64,000 nt of DNA from Caulobacter sp. NIBR1757 (GTDB taxonomy: Bacteria; Pseudomonadota; Alphaproteobacteria; Caulobacterales; Caulobacteraceae): NCBI RefSeq assembly GCF_027912495.1, contig NZ_CP115463.1, positions 2,069,501 through 2,133,500 on the forward strand, in the 5' to 3' direction. The position numbers and the translations under genes were made by a program. This document shows, in pieces, positions 49,712 through 58,836 of the stretch. The notes beneath the pieces are model-generated. The model made no database searches, had not been told where the DNA came from, and saw only the letters and a program-made list of their open reading frames with translations. The number at the start of each line of letters is the position of its first letter. The first letter of the stretch is position 1.

Positions 49712-50844
49712 CACTTCGCCCCTTCGTTCAGCGCGATCCAACGCCCGTCGCCGGCCGCACTGGCCACCGCCGCCTCGATGAAGCGCAGGCCATCGACGCC
49801 ATCGCTGATGCCCGGCAGCATCGGAGCGGAGCCGCCGCCGATCAGGTCGGCCGCATCGGCGTAGATCTGGGCGAAGCCTTCGAGGTAACCCTCGGGATGT
49901 CCGGCCGGGATGCGCGTCGCCGCCTGGGCCGCCGGTGACAGGCCCGGCCCGCCGCGACGGAGAAGTTGAGGCGCCTCGCCGAGCCGCGCGTAGCGCAGCA
50001 GGTCCGGTTCCTCCTGGGCCCATTCCAGCGCCGCCTTCTCGCCGTAGAGGCGCAGGCGCAGGCCGTTGGCGACCCCGATGGCGACCTGGCTGGCCCACAG
50101 CTGGCCCCGTGCGCCGCTGGCCCAGCGCAGGCGGATCTGCACGTCGTCGTCGAGGCGCCGGCCGGGCACGAACCGCGAGGTCTCGGCGCTGACCGCCTGC
50201 GCCGTCTCGCCGGTGACGAAGCTGGCCAGGTGATAGGCATGGGTGGCGATGTCGCCCAGGGCGCCGCCGGCCCCGGCCCGGGCCGGATCGCCGCGCCAGT
50301 CAGCCTGCTTGTTGCCCGACTGATCGGTCGCCAGCCAGTCCTGGGCGTATTCCGCCTGCACTACGCGGATCGCACCCAGCATGCCCTCGGCGACCATCGC
50401 CCGCATCTGCCGGACCATGGCGTAGCCGCTGTAGTTGTGGGTCAGCACGAAGGGCGCGCCGGCCCGTTCCACGGCCTCGGCGAGGTCCAGCGCGTCGGCC
50501 AGAGACGTGGTCAGCGGCTTGTCGCAGATCACCGCGATGCCGGCCTCGAGGAAGGCCTTGGCCGGCCCGTGATGCAGATGATTGGGGGTGACGATGGCGA
50601 CCGCGTCGATCCGGTCGGCGCGCGCCGCCTCCGCCCGCGCCATCGCCTGCCAGTCGCCGTAGCAGCGGTCGTCCGCCAATCCCAGCGACCGGCCAAACGC
50701 CTGTGACCGCACCGGGTCACTACTGAAGGCTCCGCTGATCAGGTCCCAACGGCCGTCCAGTCGGGCGGCCATGCGGTGTACGCCGCCGATGAAGGCGCCG
50801 TCGCCGCCGCCGACCATGCCCAGCTTCAGCCGCCTAGCGGTCAA
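49711..50844 (-). CDS. Gfo/Idh/MocA family oxidoreductase
   Basis: A 377-aa NAD(P)-dependent dehydrogenase. The Rossmann motif is LGMVGGGDGAFIGGVHRMAA; the EKP-type motif appears as AVICDKPLTTSLADALDL; GDIATHAYHLASFV holds the catalytic His region. Members act on sugars and cyclitols such as inositol, glucose or levoglucosan. It overlaps the upstream isomerase gene by 11 bp and the downstream gene by 1 bp, so it belongs to the cluster. Confidence 0.92.
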   Translation of the reverse strand: MTARRLKLGMVGGGDGAFIGGVHRMAARLDGRWDLISGAFSSDPVRSQAFGRSLGLADDRCYGDWQAMARAEAARADRIDAVAIVTPNHLHHGPAKAFLEAGIAVICDKPLTTSLADALDLAEAVERAGAPFVLTHNYSGYAMVRQMRAMVAEGMLGAIRVVQAEYAQDWLATDQSGNKQADWRGDPARAGAGGALGDIATHAYHLASFVTGETAQAVSAETSRFVPGRRLDDDVQIRLRWASGARGQLWASQVAIGVANGLRLRLYGEKAALEWAQEEPDLLRYARLGEAPQLLRRGGPGLSPAAQAATRIPAGHPEGYLEGFAQIYADAADLIGGGSAPMLPGISDGVDGLRFIEAAVASAAGDGRWIALNEGAK

Positions 50845-51883
50845 GGCCCAGCATCCTGCGGTTGGCCGCCTGGTCGACGCCGGTGGCCAGGAAGTCGTCG
50901 AAGCTCTTGCCGGTGGCCTTGATGATGTGGTCGCGGATAAAGGGCGCGCCTTCGCGGGCCCCGTCGACCGGGTCCTTCAGGGCGCACTCCCATTCCAGCA
51001 CCGCCCAGCCCTGGTAGCCGTATTGGGCGAACTTCGAGAAGATGGCCTTGAAGTCGATCTGGCCGTCGCCGAGCGAGCGGAAGCGGCCGGCCCGTTCCTT
51101 CCAGGGCGCGTAGCCGCTGTAGACGCCCTGCCGCCCGGTCGGCCGGAACTCGGCGTCCTTGACGTGAAACATCCTGATGCGGTCGTGGTAGAGGTCGATG
51201 TACTCGAGATAGTCCAGCTGCTGCAGCATGAAGTGGCTGGGGTCGTAGAGCAGGCAGGCGCGGGGATGGTGGTCCACGCGATCCCAGAACATCTCCACCG
51301 TCGTCCCGTCGAACAGATCCTCGCTGGGGTGCACCTCGTAGCAGAGATCGACCCCGACCTCCTCGAAGGCGTCGAGGATCGGCCGCCAGCGCCGCCCCAG
51401 CTCGTCGAAGGCTTCCTCGATCAGGCCGGCGGGCCGCTGCGGATAGGGGTAGAAATAGGGCCAGGCCAGCGAGCCGGAGAAGGTGACATGGGCGTCGAGG
51501 CCCAGCCGTCGCGAAGCCCTGGCGCCGAGTAGAACCTGCTCGACGGCCCAGGCCTGACGGGCCTTCGGGTTGCCCCGCACCTCGCGGGGCACGCCGCCGT
51601 CGAACATCTCGTCATAGGCCGGGTGAACGGCGACCAGCTGGCCCTGGCTGTGGGTCGAGAGTTCGGAGACCTCGACGCCGGCGTCGGCCAGAATGCCCTT
51701 GACCTCGTCGCAATAGGCGTCGCTCTCGGCCGCCAGCTTCAGGTCGAACAGGCGACGGTCCCAGGTGGGAATCTGCACGCCCTTGTAGCCCAGGCTCCCG
51801 GCCCATTCGGCGATCGACTTCAGGCTGTTGAACGGCGCTTCATCCGAAGCGAACTGCGCCAGGAAAATGGCCGGTCCCTTCAC
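50834..51883 (-). CDS. Sugar phosphate isomerase/epimerase (TIM barrel), 2
   Basis: A 349-aa TIM barrel with YKGVQIPTWDRRLFDL, STHSQGQLVAVHPAYDEMFD, DLCYEVHPSEDLFDG, ACLLYDPSHFMLQQLDYLEYI and FHVKDAEFRPTGRQGVYSGYAPW. The Glu, Asp, His metal residues of the xylose isomerase-like fold are all visible. It is longer than the other two barrels. GTG 51883 follows GGGAGG at the proper distance. First gene of the cluster, directly after the tRNA-Gly gene. Confidence 0.88.
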   Translation of the reverse strand: MKGPAIFLAQFASDEAPFNSLKSIAEWAGSLGYKGVQIPTWDRRLFDLKLAAESDAYCDEVKGILADAGVEVSELSTHSQGQLVAVHPAYDEMFDGGVPREVRGNPKARQAWAVEQVLLGARASRRLGLDAHVTFSGSLAWPYFYPYPQRPAGLIEEAFDELGRRWRPILDAFEEVGVDLCYEVHPSEDLFDGTTVEMFWDRVDHHPRACLLYDPSHFMLQQLDYLEYIDLYHDRIRMFHVKDAEFRPTGRQGVYSGYAPWKERAGRFRSLGDGQIDFKAIFSKFAQYGYQGWAVLEWECALKDPVDGAREGAPFIRDHIIKATGKSFDDFLATGVDQAANRRMLGLDR

Positions 51884-51990
51884 GTATCCTCCCGATGTCG
51901 TCTGTTCTCGTTGTTGCGCACAGCACACGACGCTTCGGTCCGGCCCGCAAGGGCTGAACGGCGTCGGGGCCTGCGAATTGTCGGGGAAAT

Positions 51991-52065
51991 TGGAGCGGCC
52001 GGGGGGAATCGAACCCCCGACATTCAGCTTGGGAAGCTGACGTTCTACCTCTGAACTACGGCCGC
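51991..52065 (-). tRNA. tRNA-Gly (anticodon CCC)
   Basis: On the minus strand: acceptor GCGGCCG with CGGCCGC, D arm TAGTTCAGAGGTAGAAC, anticodon stem TCAGC/GCTGA with loop TTCCCAA (anticodon CCC), T arm GGGGG-TTCGATT-CCCCC region, discriminator T and encoded CCA (51991-51993). Confidence 0.95.
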
Positions 52066-52158
52066 ATCGCCCGGCTGGGCCGGGGCCGCGCAACATAGCC
52101 AATTCGCTTAGCGCGGCAAGCCACTTCGCGACGCGGGCCGGCGGTGGTTGAATAAGGC

Positions 52159-53262
52159 ATGAGCGGGCGGTTGCGAGCTTGGGCGGGACGGATGGCTGCG
52201 GGGGCGCTGGTGCTCGCCATCGCCTCGGCCGCGCCAATCAACGAGGGGGATGTTCTGCTCATCTCCCGTCCGTTGACGGCGCCGCCCTTCCATTTGCCTG
52301 ATGAGCGGGAGTTGCTGGAACAACGCCTGCGGGCTCTGGCGATGCAGTTTCCGGGCGATGTCGGTATCGCCGTGCGGCGGCTGGACGCCGACTGGACGGT
52401 CAGCATCAATGGCGACAAGCCGATGCCGCAACAGAGCGTCAGCAAGCTGTGGGTGTCGATGGCCATCCTGGCGGCGGCGGACCGGGGCGAGCTTTCCCTC
52501 GACGAGCAGGTCACCATCCGCAAGGAGGACCTCAGCATCTTCCACCAGCCGATCCGCAGGTTTGTCGGCGAGTCGGGCTACAGCGCCTCGCTGCGCAGCC
52601 TGATGGAAGGGGCGCTGCAGCAGAGCGACAACGCCGCCAACGACGCGCTCGTCAAGCGGCTGGGCGGGCCGTTCGCGGTGCAGGTGGCCATTGTCGGCCG
52701 CAACCTCGACGGCATCCGCTACGGGCCCGGTGAGCGGGCGATGCAAACGGCGGCGGCGGGCCTGAGCTGGAAGCCGGCGTACAGTTTCGACCGCACCTTC
52801 TGGGAAGAGCGGGAGGCGCTTCCCGCCGCCAGGCGCAAGGCGGCGCTGGACGCCTATCTGGCCGATCCGCCGGACGCGGCGACGCCGGTGGGGATCGTCG
52901 AGGCGCTCAGTCGTTTGCGGCGCGGCGAGCTGTTGTCGGCCAAATCGACGACCCAAATGCTGGGGGTGATGGAAGGCAGCATCACCGGCGGCGGACGGCT
53001 TCGGGCCGGGCTCCCGGCCGGGTGGAAGGTCGCTCACAAGACCGGGACCGGCCAGGTGATGGGTTCGCTGGCGACCGGCTACAACGATGTCGGCCTGATC
53101 ACCGCGCCGGATGGGCGGGTCTATGCCGTGGCGGTGATGGTCGGGGCGACGCGGCAGCCTCTGAAGGCGCGACAGGCCTTCATGGTCGCTGTGGCGCGGG
53201 CGGTCGCGGGCGAGGACCCGGGGGCGGCGCCCGACGGGACCGCCGAGACTGAAGCCGACTAG
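52159..53262 (+). CDS. Class A beta-lactamase-like serine hydrolase
   Basis: A 367-aa exported protein (MAAGALVLAIASAA export segment). The serine active-site motifs are SVSK (QQSVSKLWV, about residue 94), QSDN (LQQSDNAANDALV) and KTGTG (VAHKTGTG), all in correct order. The omega loop does not show the clear RxExxLN pattern of true class A enzymes, and an insertion lies before the KTG motif. It is either a divergent beta-lactamase or a serine hydrolase of the same fold. It converges on the histidine kinase gene and shares CTAG. Confidence 0.85.
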   Translation: MSGRLRAWAGRMAAGALVLAIASAAPINEGDVLLISRPLTAPPFHLPDERELLEQRLRALAMQFPGDVGIAVRRLDADWTVSINGDKPMPQQSVSKLWVSMAILAAADRGELSLDEQVTIRKEDLSIFHQPIRRFVGESGYSASLRSLMEGALQQSDNAANDALVKRLGGPFAVQVAIVGRNLDGIRYGPGERAMQTAAAGLSWKPAYSFDRTFWEEREALPAARRKAALDAYLADPPDAATPVGIVEALSRLRRGELLSAKSTTQMLGVMEGSITGGGRLRAGLPAGWKVAHKTGTGQVMGSLATGYNDVGLITAPDGRVYAVAVMVGATRQPLKARQAFMVAVARAVAGEDPGAAPDGTAETEAD

Positions 53263-54989
53263 CCGGTCAGCCGCTGGGAGAGCGGGATGACGAGGGTGCA
53301 GGCCAGGCCCTGGGGCAGGTGTTCGACCTGAACCTGGCCGCCGAACTCGTGCTGGACGCTGGCGGTGATCAGCCGCGAGCCGAAGCCGTCTCGGCCGGGG
53401 GCGGTGACTTCCGGGCCGCCGCGCTCGCGCCAGATCAGGGTCAGGCTGCGGTCGCCATCGACGGTCCACAATACCTCGACGAGGCCCTCCGGCGCCGACA
53501 GGGCGCCGTACTTGACGGCGTTGGTGGCCATCTCATGCAGGATCATGCTCATGGTCACCGCCGAGTTCGGCGTCAGGCTGAGCGGGGGTCCGCTGAACCG
53601 CGCCCGTTCGCCGTAGGGGCCAAGGGTGCGCGCCACGACCTCGGAGAGATCAGCATTGAGCCAGGTGCGCTCAGTCAGCAGGTCATGGGCCCGCGACAAG
53701 GCGACCAGTCGCTCGGTGAAGGTCTCCAGCGCCGCCGGCTCGGAGCCGCTGAAGCTCTGGCGGGCGAGGGACTGGATCATGGCCAGGGTGTTCTTCACCC
53801 GGTGGTTCAGCTCGTTGATCATCACCTCCTGGCGGGCGGCGGCGGCGGTCTGCTCCTCCTCCCGCACCCGCAGGGCCAGCGAGGCCTGATGCAGGGCCTC
53901 GCGCACCTGGGCCGTCTCGGTCAGGTCGTCGGGACGGGTCTCGACGATGCGGTTTTCGGCGATCAGGGCGGCATCGGCGGCCAAACTGCGCACCTGCCGG
54001 GAAATCTGGACCGAGAATCCGATGGCCAGCAGCACGCCCAGGATCAGCAGGAGGCCCGTGGCCGCCGACAGACCGATGACTGACTGGGTGACGGCGGCAT
54101 AGACCTCCGTGCGCGGCACCCCGACCACGAAGGTCCAGCCATAGTTGGGCGACCGGCTGAAGCCGGACAACGTCGGAACGCCGGTGAGGGTGTGACTCAG
54201 GACGACGCCTTCCGGCGACTTGGCCAGTCCCGCGCGCAGATCCTTGGTGGCCTTGCGTCCACGCAGCCGTTCACCATCCACCGACCGGGCGATCAGGCTG
54301 TGTTCACGATCGAGGATCGCCCCGGTCCAGGTCCTGGGCAGACGCTGGGAGCGAAAGATGCTCTCGAAGGCCGCGGGCTCCTGGACCAGGGACAGGCCAT
54401 ACAGCCTGCCCTTGATCACCACCGGCATGTTGATGGCGACGACCGGCCCGGGCACCATCTGGCTTGGAACCAGGTTGGAAACCGTGGTGCGGCCGTCGTT
54501 CAAGGCCTCCCAGGCGGCCGCGCTTCGATTGGGGCGCGGCAGGGGCGCGCCGGGCGCCGCGCGGGTGTTGATAATCTGACGCTGCTGCTCGGCGAGCAGA
54601 ATCCAGGCGCTACCGTGCTTGACCGTCTCACGGGCCTGGCGCTCGAAGGCGGCCAGATCGCCGTCCTGCAGGGCGGGAGACAGGGCGAGGGTCTCCAAGG
54701 TGGCGACTCCCTGCGAGATCTGGCGGTCGGTGGCGACGGCCAGGGCGCGGGTGGTGGCGACCAGCTGTTGTTCGTAGCGGGCCTGGCTCTCGCGGAAGGC
54801 GTTGACGGTCAGCAGGACCATCAGGATCACCGCCGGGATGACCAGGCTCAGCGCCATCATGACCAGCCGGCTGCGCACACTGGGCCCGATGGCTTTGCGC
54901 AAGGCTGGAACGATGGATCGGGGAGATTGCAAAGCGTACGCCCGTGCGGTGTGCGACAGGATGTCGCTCACCACGGCGATATGGGTCAA
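53259..54989 (-). CDS. HWE/HisKA_2-type sensor histidine kinase with periplasmic sensor
   Basis: A 576-aa membrane kinase. TM1 is at about 42-64, a periplasmic Cache-like sensor domain at 65-300, TM2 at 303-327, then a HAMP-like segment and the kinase core. The phosphoacceptor is His396 in ELNHRVKNTL; the N box is MILHEMATNAVKYG, and WRERGGP holds the W-x-E of HWE kinases. Such kinases often act on stress or light signalling; no response regulator is adjacent. The start is uncertain: TTG 54989, or GTG 54974/54971. Confidence 0.85.
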   Translation of the reverse strand: MTHIAVVSDILSHTARAYALQSPRSIVPALRKAIGPSVRSRLVMMALSLVIPAVILMVLLTVNAFRESQARYEQQLVATTRALAVATDRQISQGVATLETLALSPALQDGDLAAFERQARETVKHGSAWILLAEQQRQIINTRAAPGAPLPRPNRSAAAWEALNDGRTTVSNLVPSQMVPGPVVAINMPVVIKGRLYGLSLVQEPAAFESIFRSQRLPRTWTGAILDREHSLIARSVDGERLRGRKATKDLRAGLAKSPEGVVLSHTLTGVPTLSGFSRSPNYGWTFVVGVPRTEVYAAVTQSVIGLSAATGLLLILGVLLAIGFSVQISRQVRSLAADAALIAENRIVETRPDDLTETAQVREALHQASLALRVREEEQTAAAARQEVMINELNHRVKNTLAMIQSLARQSFSGSEPAALETFTERLVALSRAHDLLTERTWLNADLSEVVARTLGPYGERARFSGPPLSLTPNSAVTMSMILHEMATNAVKYGALSAPEGLVEVLWTVDGDRSLTLIWRERGGPEVTAPGRDGFGSRLITASVQHEFGGQVQVEHLPQGLACTLVIPLSQRLTG

Positions 54990-55002
54990 GTGAATTGGAA
55001 AG

Positions 55003-56508
55003 CTAGTCGCTCGGGAACCGGCTGGCGAAGCGGCCGTCCTGGGCCAGGTTGCCGAACTTGGTCAGGTCCGAGTTGAAGTGCAGCTTCACCGTGCCGATAG
55101 GGCCGTGACGCTGTTTGCCGATGATCACCTCGGCGACGTTCTGAATCTCATCGAGCCGCTCCTGCCATTCCAGGTGCTTGGCCTGGTCCTTGGTGTTGTC
55201 GGGCTCGGCGCGGCCCAGGTAGTAGGCCTCGCGATAGACGAACATGACCATGTCGGCGTCCTGCTCGATCGAGCCCGACTCGCGAAGGTCGGAGAGCTGA
55301 GGCCGCTTGTCCTCGCGGTTCTCGACCTGACGGCTGAGCTGCGACAGCGCGATGACAGGAACGGCGAGTTCCTTGGCCAGGGCCTTGAGGCCCTGGGTGA
55401 TCATGCTGACTTCCTGCACCCGGTTGTCGCTCTTGCCCTCGCCGCCGGTCAGCAGCTGCAGGTAGTCGACGACGATCAGATCGAGCCCGACCGAACGCTT
55501 GAGGCGGCGCGAGCGGGCCACCAGCTTGGCGATGGGCAGGCCGCCGGTGGCGTCGATGTAGAGCGGCGCTTCCTGGATCTCCATGGCCGCGTCGCGGACC
55601 CGGCCGAACTCCGAGGCATCGATCTCGCCCTTGCGGAGGCGGTCGCCGGAGACGCCCGAGGCGTCGGCGAGCAGACGCAGGGCCAGCTGCTCGGCGCTCA
55701 TTTCGAGGGAGAAGAAGGCGACGACGCCGCCGCTGACTGTCTTCTTGCTGCCGTCGGGCTGCGGCTCCCAGGCGTAGGCCTTGGCGACGTTGAAGGCGAT
55801 GTTGGTGGCCAGCGCCGTCTTGCCCATCGAGGGGCGGCCGGCGAGGATCAGAAGGTCGGAGGGGTGCAGGCCGCCCATCTTCTGGTCGAGGTCCTTCAGA
55901 CCCGTGGAAATGCCGGCCAGGCCGCCGTCGCGGCTATAGGCCTCGGCGGCCATCTCGACGGCGCCGCGCAGGGCGTCGGCGAAGCCGATGAAGCCGGTCG
56001 AGGCGGTGCCGGATTCGGCCAGGTTATAGAGCTTCTGTTCGGCCGCCTCGATCTGGTCGCGGCTCTCGCGTTCGGCGTCCGGGGTGGCGGCATCGACGGC
56101 GATCTCGCCCCCGATGCGGATCAGCTCGCGTCGGATGGCCAGTTCATAGACCACCCGCGCATAGTCGCCGACGTTGGCGGCCGGCGGGGCGCGGTCGACG
56201 AGGTCGGCCAGGTAGCGCAGGCCGCCCAGTTCCTGGAAGGCCGGGTCGTTGCGGAACTCGTCGGCCAGCAGGATCGGCTCGGCCAGCTGGCCCTTGCGGA
56301 TGTGGTTTTCCATCGCGCTGAACAGGCGCTGGTGGAAGGGTTCGAAGAAGTGGCTGCCGCCCAGCTTGTCGCTGAGCCGTTCATAGGCGGCGTTGTCGTA
56401 GAGCAGGACCCCGAGCAGCGCCTGTTCAGCCTCGATGTTGGAGGGCATGTGCTGCGGCGCCGGGTCGGACGGGACCGGACGGAGATCAAGAGCAGGGACG
56501 ATGGCCAT
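55003..56508 (-). CDS. dnaB: Replicative DNA helicase DnaB
   Basis: A 501-aa hexameric helicase that drives replication forks. The N-terminal domain (PSNIEAEQALLGVLL, FFEPFHQRLFSAM) is followed by the RecA-like ATPase domain with Walker A GRPSMGKT (224-231), Walker B LIVVDYLQLL and arginine finger region (ALSQLSRQVENRE). Normal length. It lies downstream of the ribosomal protein genes, as in Caulobacter, but separated from rplI by a strong terminator and its own 179-bp region. Confidence 0.97.
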   Translation of the reverse strand: MAIVPALDLRPVPSDPAPQHMPSNIEAEQALLGVLLYDNAAYERLSDKLGGSHFFEPFHQRLFSAMENHIRKGQLAEPILLADEFRNDPAFQELGGLRYLADLVDRAPPAANVGDYARVVYELAIRRELIRIGGEIAVDAATPDAERESRDQIEAAEQKLYNLAESGTASTGFIGFADALRGAVEMAAEAYSRDGGLAGISTGLKDLDQKMGGLHPSDLLILAGRPSMGKTALATNIAFNVAKAYAWEPQPDGSKKTVSGGVVAFFSLEMSAEQLALRLLADASGVSGDRLRKGEIDASEFGRVRDAAMEIQEAPLYIDATGGLPIAKLVARSRRLKRSVGLDLIVVDYLQLLTGGEGKSDNRVQEVSMITQGLKALAKELAVPVIALSQLSRQVENREDKRPQLSDLRESGSIEQDADMVMFVYREAYYLGRAEPDNTKDQAKHLEWQERLDEIQNVAEVIIGKQRHGPIGTVKLHFNSDLTKFGNLAQDGRFASRFPSD

Positions 56509-56624
56509 GTGTTAACCGATACCGAAAGCTGGCGGTGCACGGACCGGCCAGGATCCCGATGAACGGGGACACTTTCGGCCAATCTGTGGATATCCGGAAG
56601 AGCCTCGCGAGAAGGTGTTCCGGC

Positions 56625-56662
56625 AAAAAAGAGACGGCGCGGAGGTTGCCCTCCGCGCCGTC
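56625..56662 (-). terminator. Intrinsic terminator after rplI
   Basis: A perfect 13-bp stem GACGGCGCGGAGG / CCTCCGCGCCGTC (56633-56662, 4-nt loop), followed on the minus strand by a T6 tract (56630-56625). It ends the rpsF-rpsR-rplI operon and separates it from dnaB. Confidence 0.93.
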
Positions 56663-56687
56663 AATTTTCGTCAGTCAGTAGAGGGAC

Positions 56688-57272
56688 TTAGGCGTCTTCG
56701 CCAAAGCGCTCTTGCTGGCCGGCGCCGCCTTCGAGAAGGTCGGCGGCCGCTTCGGCGTCGGCGCGAGCCTCTTCCTCGAAGCGGCTGGCGATGACGTCTT
56801 CACCGCGCGCCTGGCGCTCGGCTTCGTCCTGGCTGCGGGCGATGTTGATGTTGACCGTGATGGTCACTTCAGCATGCAGCTTCACCTTCACGGGGTGAAC
56901 GCCCAGCGTCTTGATCGGCTTGTCGAGGATGACCATCGACCGGTCGATCTTGCCGCCTTCGGCATTGACCATGTCCGCGACGTCACGGCCGGAGACCGAA
57001 CCGTACAGCTGGCCGGATTCACCGGCCTGGCGGATCATGATGTAGGAGGTGCCGTCCAGCTTTTCGCCGGAGGCGCCAGCGGCTTCGCGGGTCTTGGCGT
57101 TGCGGGCTTCGATCTCGGCCCGTTGACCTTCAAAGGTCTTCAGGTTCGAGGCGGTGGCGCGCAGGGCCTTGGAACGCGGCAGCAGGAAGTTACGGGCGAA
57201 CCCGTCCTTCACGTTGACCACGTCGCCGAGAACACCCCAGCCTTCGACACGTTCGAGCAGAATGACTTTCAT
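56688..57272 (-). CDS. rplI: 50S ribosomal protein L9
   Basis: A 194-aa ribosomal protein, third gene of rpsF-rpsR-rplI. The N-terminal rRNA-binding domain ([40 protein letters not shown]) is the L9 signature. A long helix ([21 protein letters not shown]) and the C-terminal domain ([22 protein letters not shown]) follow. The acidic C-terminal tail (ERFGEDA) makes it longer than E. coli L9, as in relatives. Confidence 0.97.
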   Translation of the reverse strand: MKVILLERVEGWGVLGDVVNVKDGFARNFLLPRSKALRATASNLKTFEGQRAEIEARNAKTREAAGASGEKLDGTSYIMIRQAGESGQLYGSVSGRDVADMVNAEGGKIDRSMVILDKPIKTLGVHPVKVKLHAEVTITVNINIARSQDEAERQARGEDVIASRFEEEARADAEAAADLLEGGAGQQERFGEDA

Positions 57273-57283
57273 CGTGCTGTCTC

Positions 57284-57556
57284 CTACTTCACGACGTAGG
57301 GGAGCAGGGCGAGGAAGCGGGCGCGCTTGATGGCGCGGGCCAGTTCACGCTGCTTCTTGGCCGAGACGGCCGTGATGCGGCTCGGAACGATCTTGCCGCG
57401 CTCGGAAATGTAGCGCTGCAGGAGCTTGACGTCCTTGTAGTCGATCTTCGGAGCGTTGGCGCCCGAGAAGGGGCAAACTTTCCGGCGACGGAAGAACGGG
57501 CGGCGGGCGCCGCCGGCGGCGGCGGCCGGAGCCGAGGTTTCGGTTGCGTCAGTCAT
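57284..57556 (-). CDS. rpsR: 30S ribosomal protein S18
   Basis: A 90-aa ribosomal protein with [70 protein letters not shown], the S18 core. The cysteine in KVCPF is the form often seen in S18. The N-terminal about 20 residues are Ala-rich. It lies between rpsF (2 bp gap) and rplI (11 bp). Confidence 0.97.
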   Translation of the reverse strand: MTDATETSAPAAAAGGARRPFFRRRKVCPFSGANAPKIDYKDVKLLQRYISERGKIVPSRITAVSAKKQRELARAIKRARFLALLPYVVK

Positions 57557-57558
57557 TC

Positions 57559-57993
57559 TTAAGCCTCCTCACCGGTGCGCTCGGCGCGTTCCGGGCGTTC
57601 GCCACGCTCGGGACGGTCACCACGCTCGGGGCGGTCGCCGCCGAAGTCGTCGCGACGTTCACGATCACGATCGCGACGGGCGAGAACCGGGCTCAGTTCC
57701 AGGTCGAGTTCCTCGACGCGGATGGTCATGTAGCGCAGCACGTCTTCGTTGAGCGACAGCTGACGTTCCATTTCCTTGACGGCCGGCGCCGGGGCGTCGA
57801 TGGCCAGCAGGGAGTAGTGACCCTTGCGGTTCTTCTTGATGCGGAAGGTGAGGTTGCGGAGGCCCCAGTACTCGATCTTGGCGATGTGACCGCCTTGACC
57901 TTCAATGAGGGCCTTCATGTCCTCGTTCATTTGTTCGGCCTGTTGCGGGCTGATGTCCTGCCGCGCAATGACCACATGCTCGTAGAGCGCCAT
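57559..57993 (-). CDS. rpsF: 30S ribosomal protein S6
   Basis: A 144-aa ribosomal protein. The core ([22 protein letters not shown] ... [26 protein letters not shown] ... [13 protein letters not shown]) is S6. The C-terminus carries an Arg/Glu-rich repeat tail ([21 protein letters not shown]), made of [12 protein letters not shown] units. First gene of the operon. Confidence 0.97.
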   Translation of the reverse strand: MALYEHVVIARQDISPQQAEQMNEDMKALIEGQGGHIAKIEYWGLRNLTFRIKKNRKGHYSLLAIDAPAPAVKEMERQLSLNEDVLRYMTIRVEELDLELSPVLARRDRDRERRDDFGGDRPERGDRPERGERPERAERTGEEA

Positions 57994-58262
57994 GGTTATC
58001 CTTCTTGCGATGTGGAAGGCGGCGCAATCGACGGCGCAAGCCCGGCGATTCCGATGGATCCTGTGCGTAGGAGAGCGGAGAATCCGCCCGCCACTAAAGG
58101 TGTCCGCACAAGACCGCCTTCCGTGAGAGGGCGCGCTATTACAGGCAAGGCGCTGGAAACGCAAGCGCTGCGGGGGTTTTCGGCGAGCGGGCGATTGATC
58201 GGCGGAGGCGAGTATGGGAAGCCTGTCGCCTGTTGAAGGTGTTGCCTTGGGGGGCAAGTTCC
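57994..58262. other. Divergent intergenic region rpsF / DUF2059
   Basis: A 269-bp region with promoters for both directions expected. No small gene or repeat is convincing. The stretch at 58130-58220 is simply GC-rich. Confidence 0.4.
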
Positions 58263-58802
58263 ATGCGTCGTCTGATCCTCTCCGCCGGCCTGTCGGTTGG
58301 CCTGTTGCTGTCGCCCGTCGCCGGCTTCGCGCAAACGCCGCACACGGCGGCCGCCGCGCCCGCCGCCCCGTCGGCCCACGCCACCGATCTGGCGCGGCGC
58401 TACATCAAGGCCATGCGGATGGAAGAGGCGATGACCGTGGTCTTCAGCCAGTTCGATCCGTTGATGGGCATGGACCCGTCCATGGCTGCCAAGATCGACC
58501 GCAACGCGATGCGGGAAGCCATGGTCGAGTCGGTCGGCGAAATCCTGCCGAAATGGACCGAGGCCCTGATCCCGTACGTCGCCGCCGCCTTCAGCGTGGA
58601 AGAGCTGGAAGCCATGGTGGCCTTCTACGAAAGCCCGATCGGCCAGTCGGTGGTCACCAAATCGCAGGTCCTGGCCAAGCCCTCGATGGAGATCATGCAG
58701 GACCTGGCCCCAGGCCTGGGCGAAGACATGCTGGCCCGCTATTGCGCCAAGGCGACCTGCACCGGCGCCCTCAAGGACCAGCTGAAAAAGCAGCCGTCCT
58801 GA
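58263..58802 (+). CDS. DUF2059 family exported protein
   Basis: A 179-aa protein with signal peptide ([20 protein letters not shown]). The DUF2059 core is visible: [55 protein letters not shown]. It is a helical domain of unknown function, commonly exported. ATG 58263 begins the signal peptide; GTG or ATG further upstream is less likely. Cys residues at the C-terminus ([11 protein letters not shown]) may form a disulfide. Confidence 0.85.
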   Translation: MRRLILSAGLSVGLLLSPVAGFAQTPHTAAAAPAAPSAHATDLARRYIKAMRMEEAMTVVFSQFDPLMGMDPSMAAKIDRNAMREAMVESVGEILPKWTEALIPYVAAAFSVEELEAMVAFYESPIGQSVVTKSQVLAKPSMEIMQDLAPGLGEDMLARYCAKATCTGALKDQLKKQPS

Positions 58803-58836
58803 TCGGTCCGCCGACCCGAAGGATGATCGCTCCGGG

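Noticed and set aside
52159..53262. Call as a true resistance beta-lactamase
   Set aside because: SxxK, SDN and KTG are present but the omega-loop RxExxLN pattern is not, so the activity against beta-lactams is not supported.
56625..56662. Part of a CRISPR or other repeat array
   Set aside because: It is a single hairpin with a T tract, i.e. a terminator. No spaced direct repeats of CRISPR type exist anywhere in the window.
57559..57700. Repetitive GDRPERGE units at the end of rpsF as a tandem DNA repeat of separate origin
   Set aside because: Arg/Glu-rich tails of S6 are common in this group; simple internal duplication is enough to explain it.
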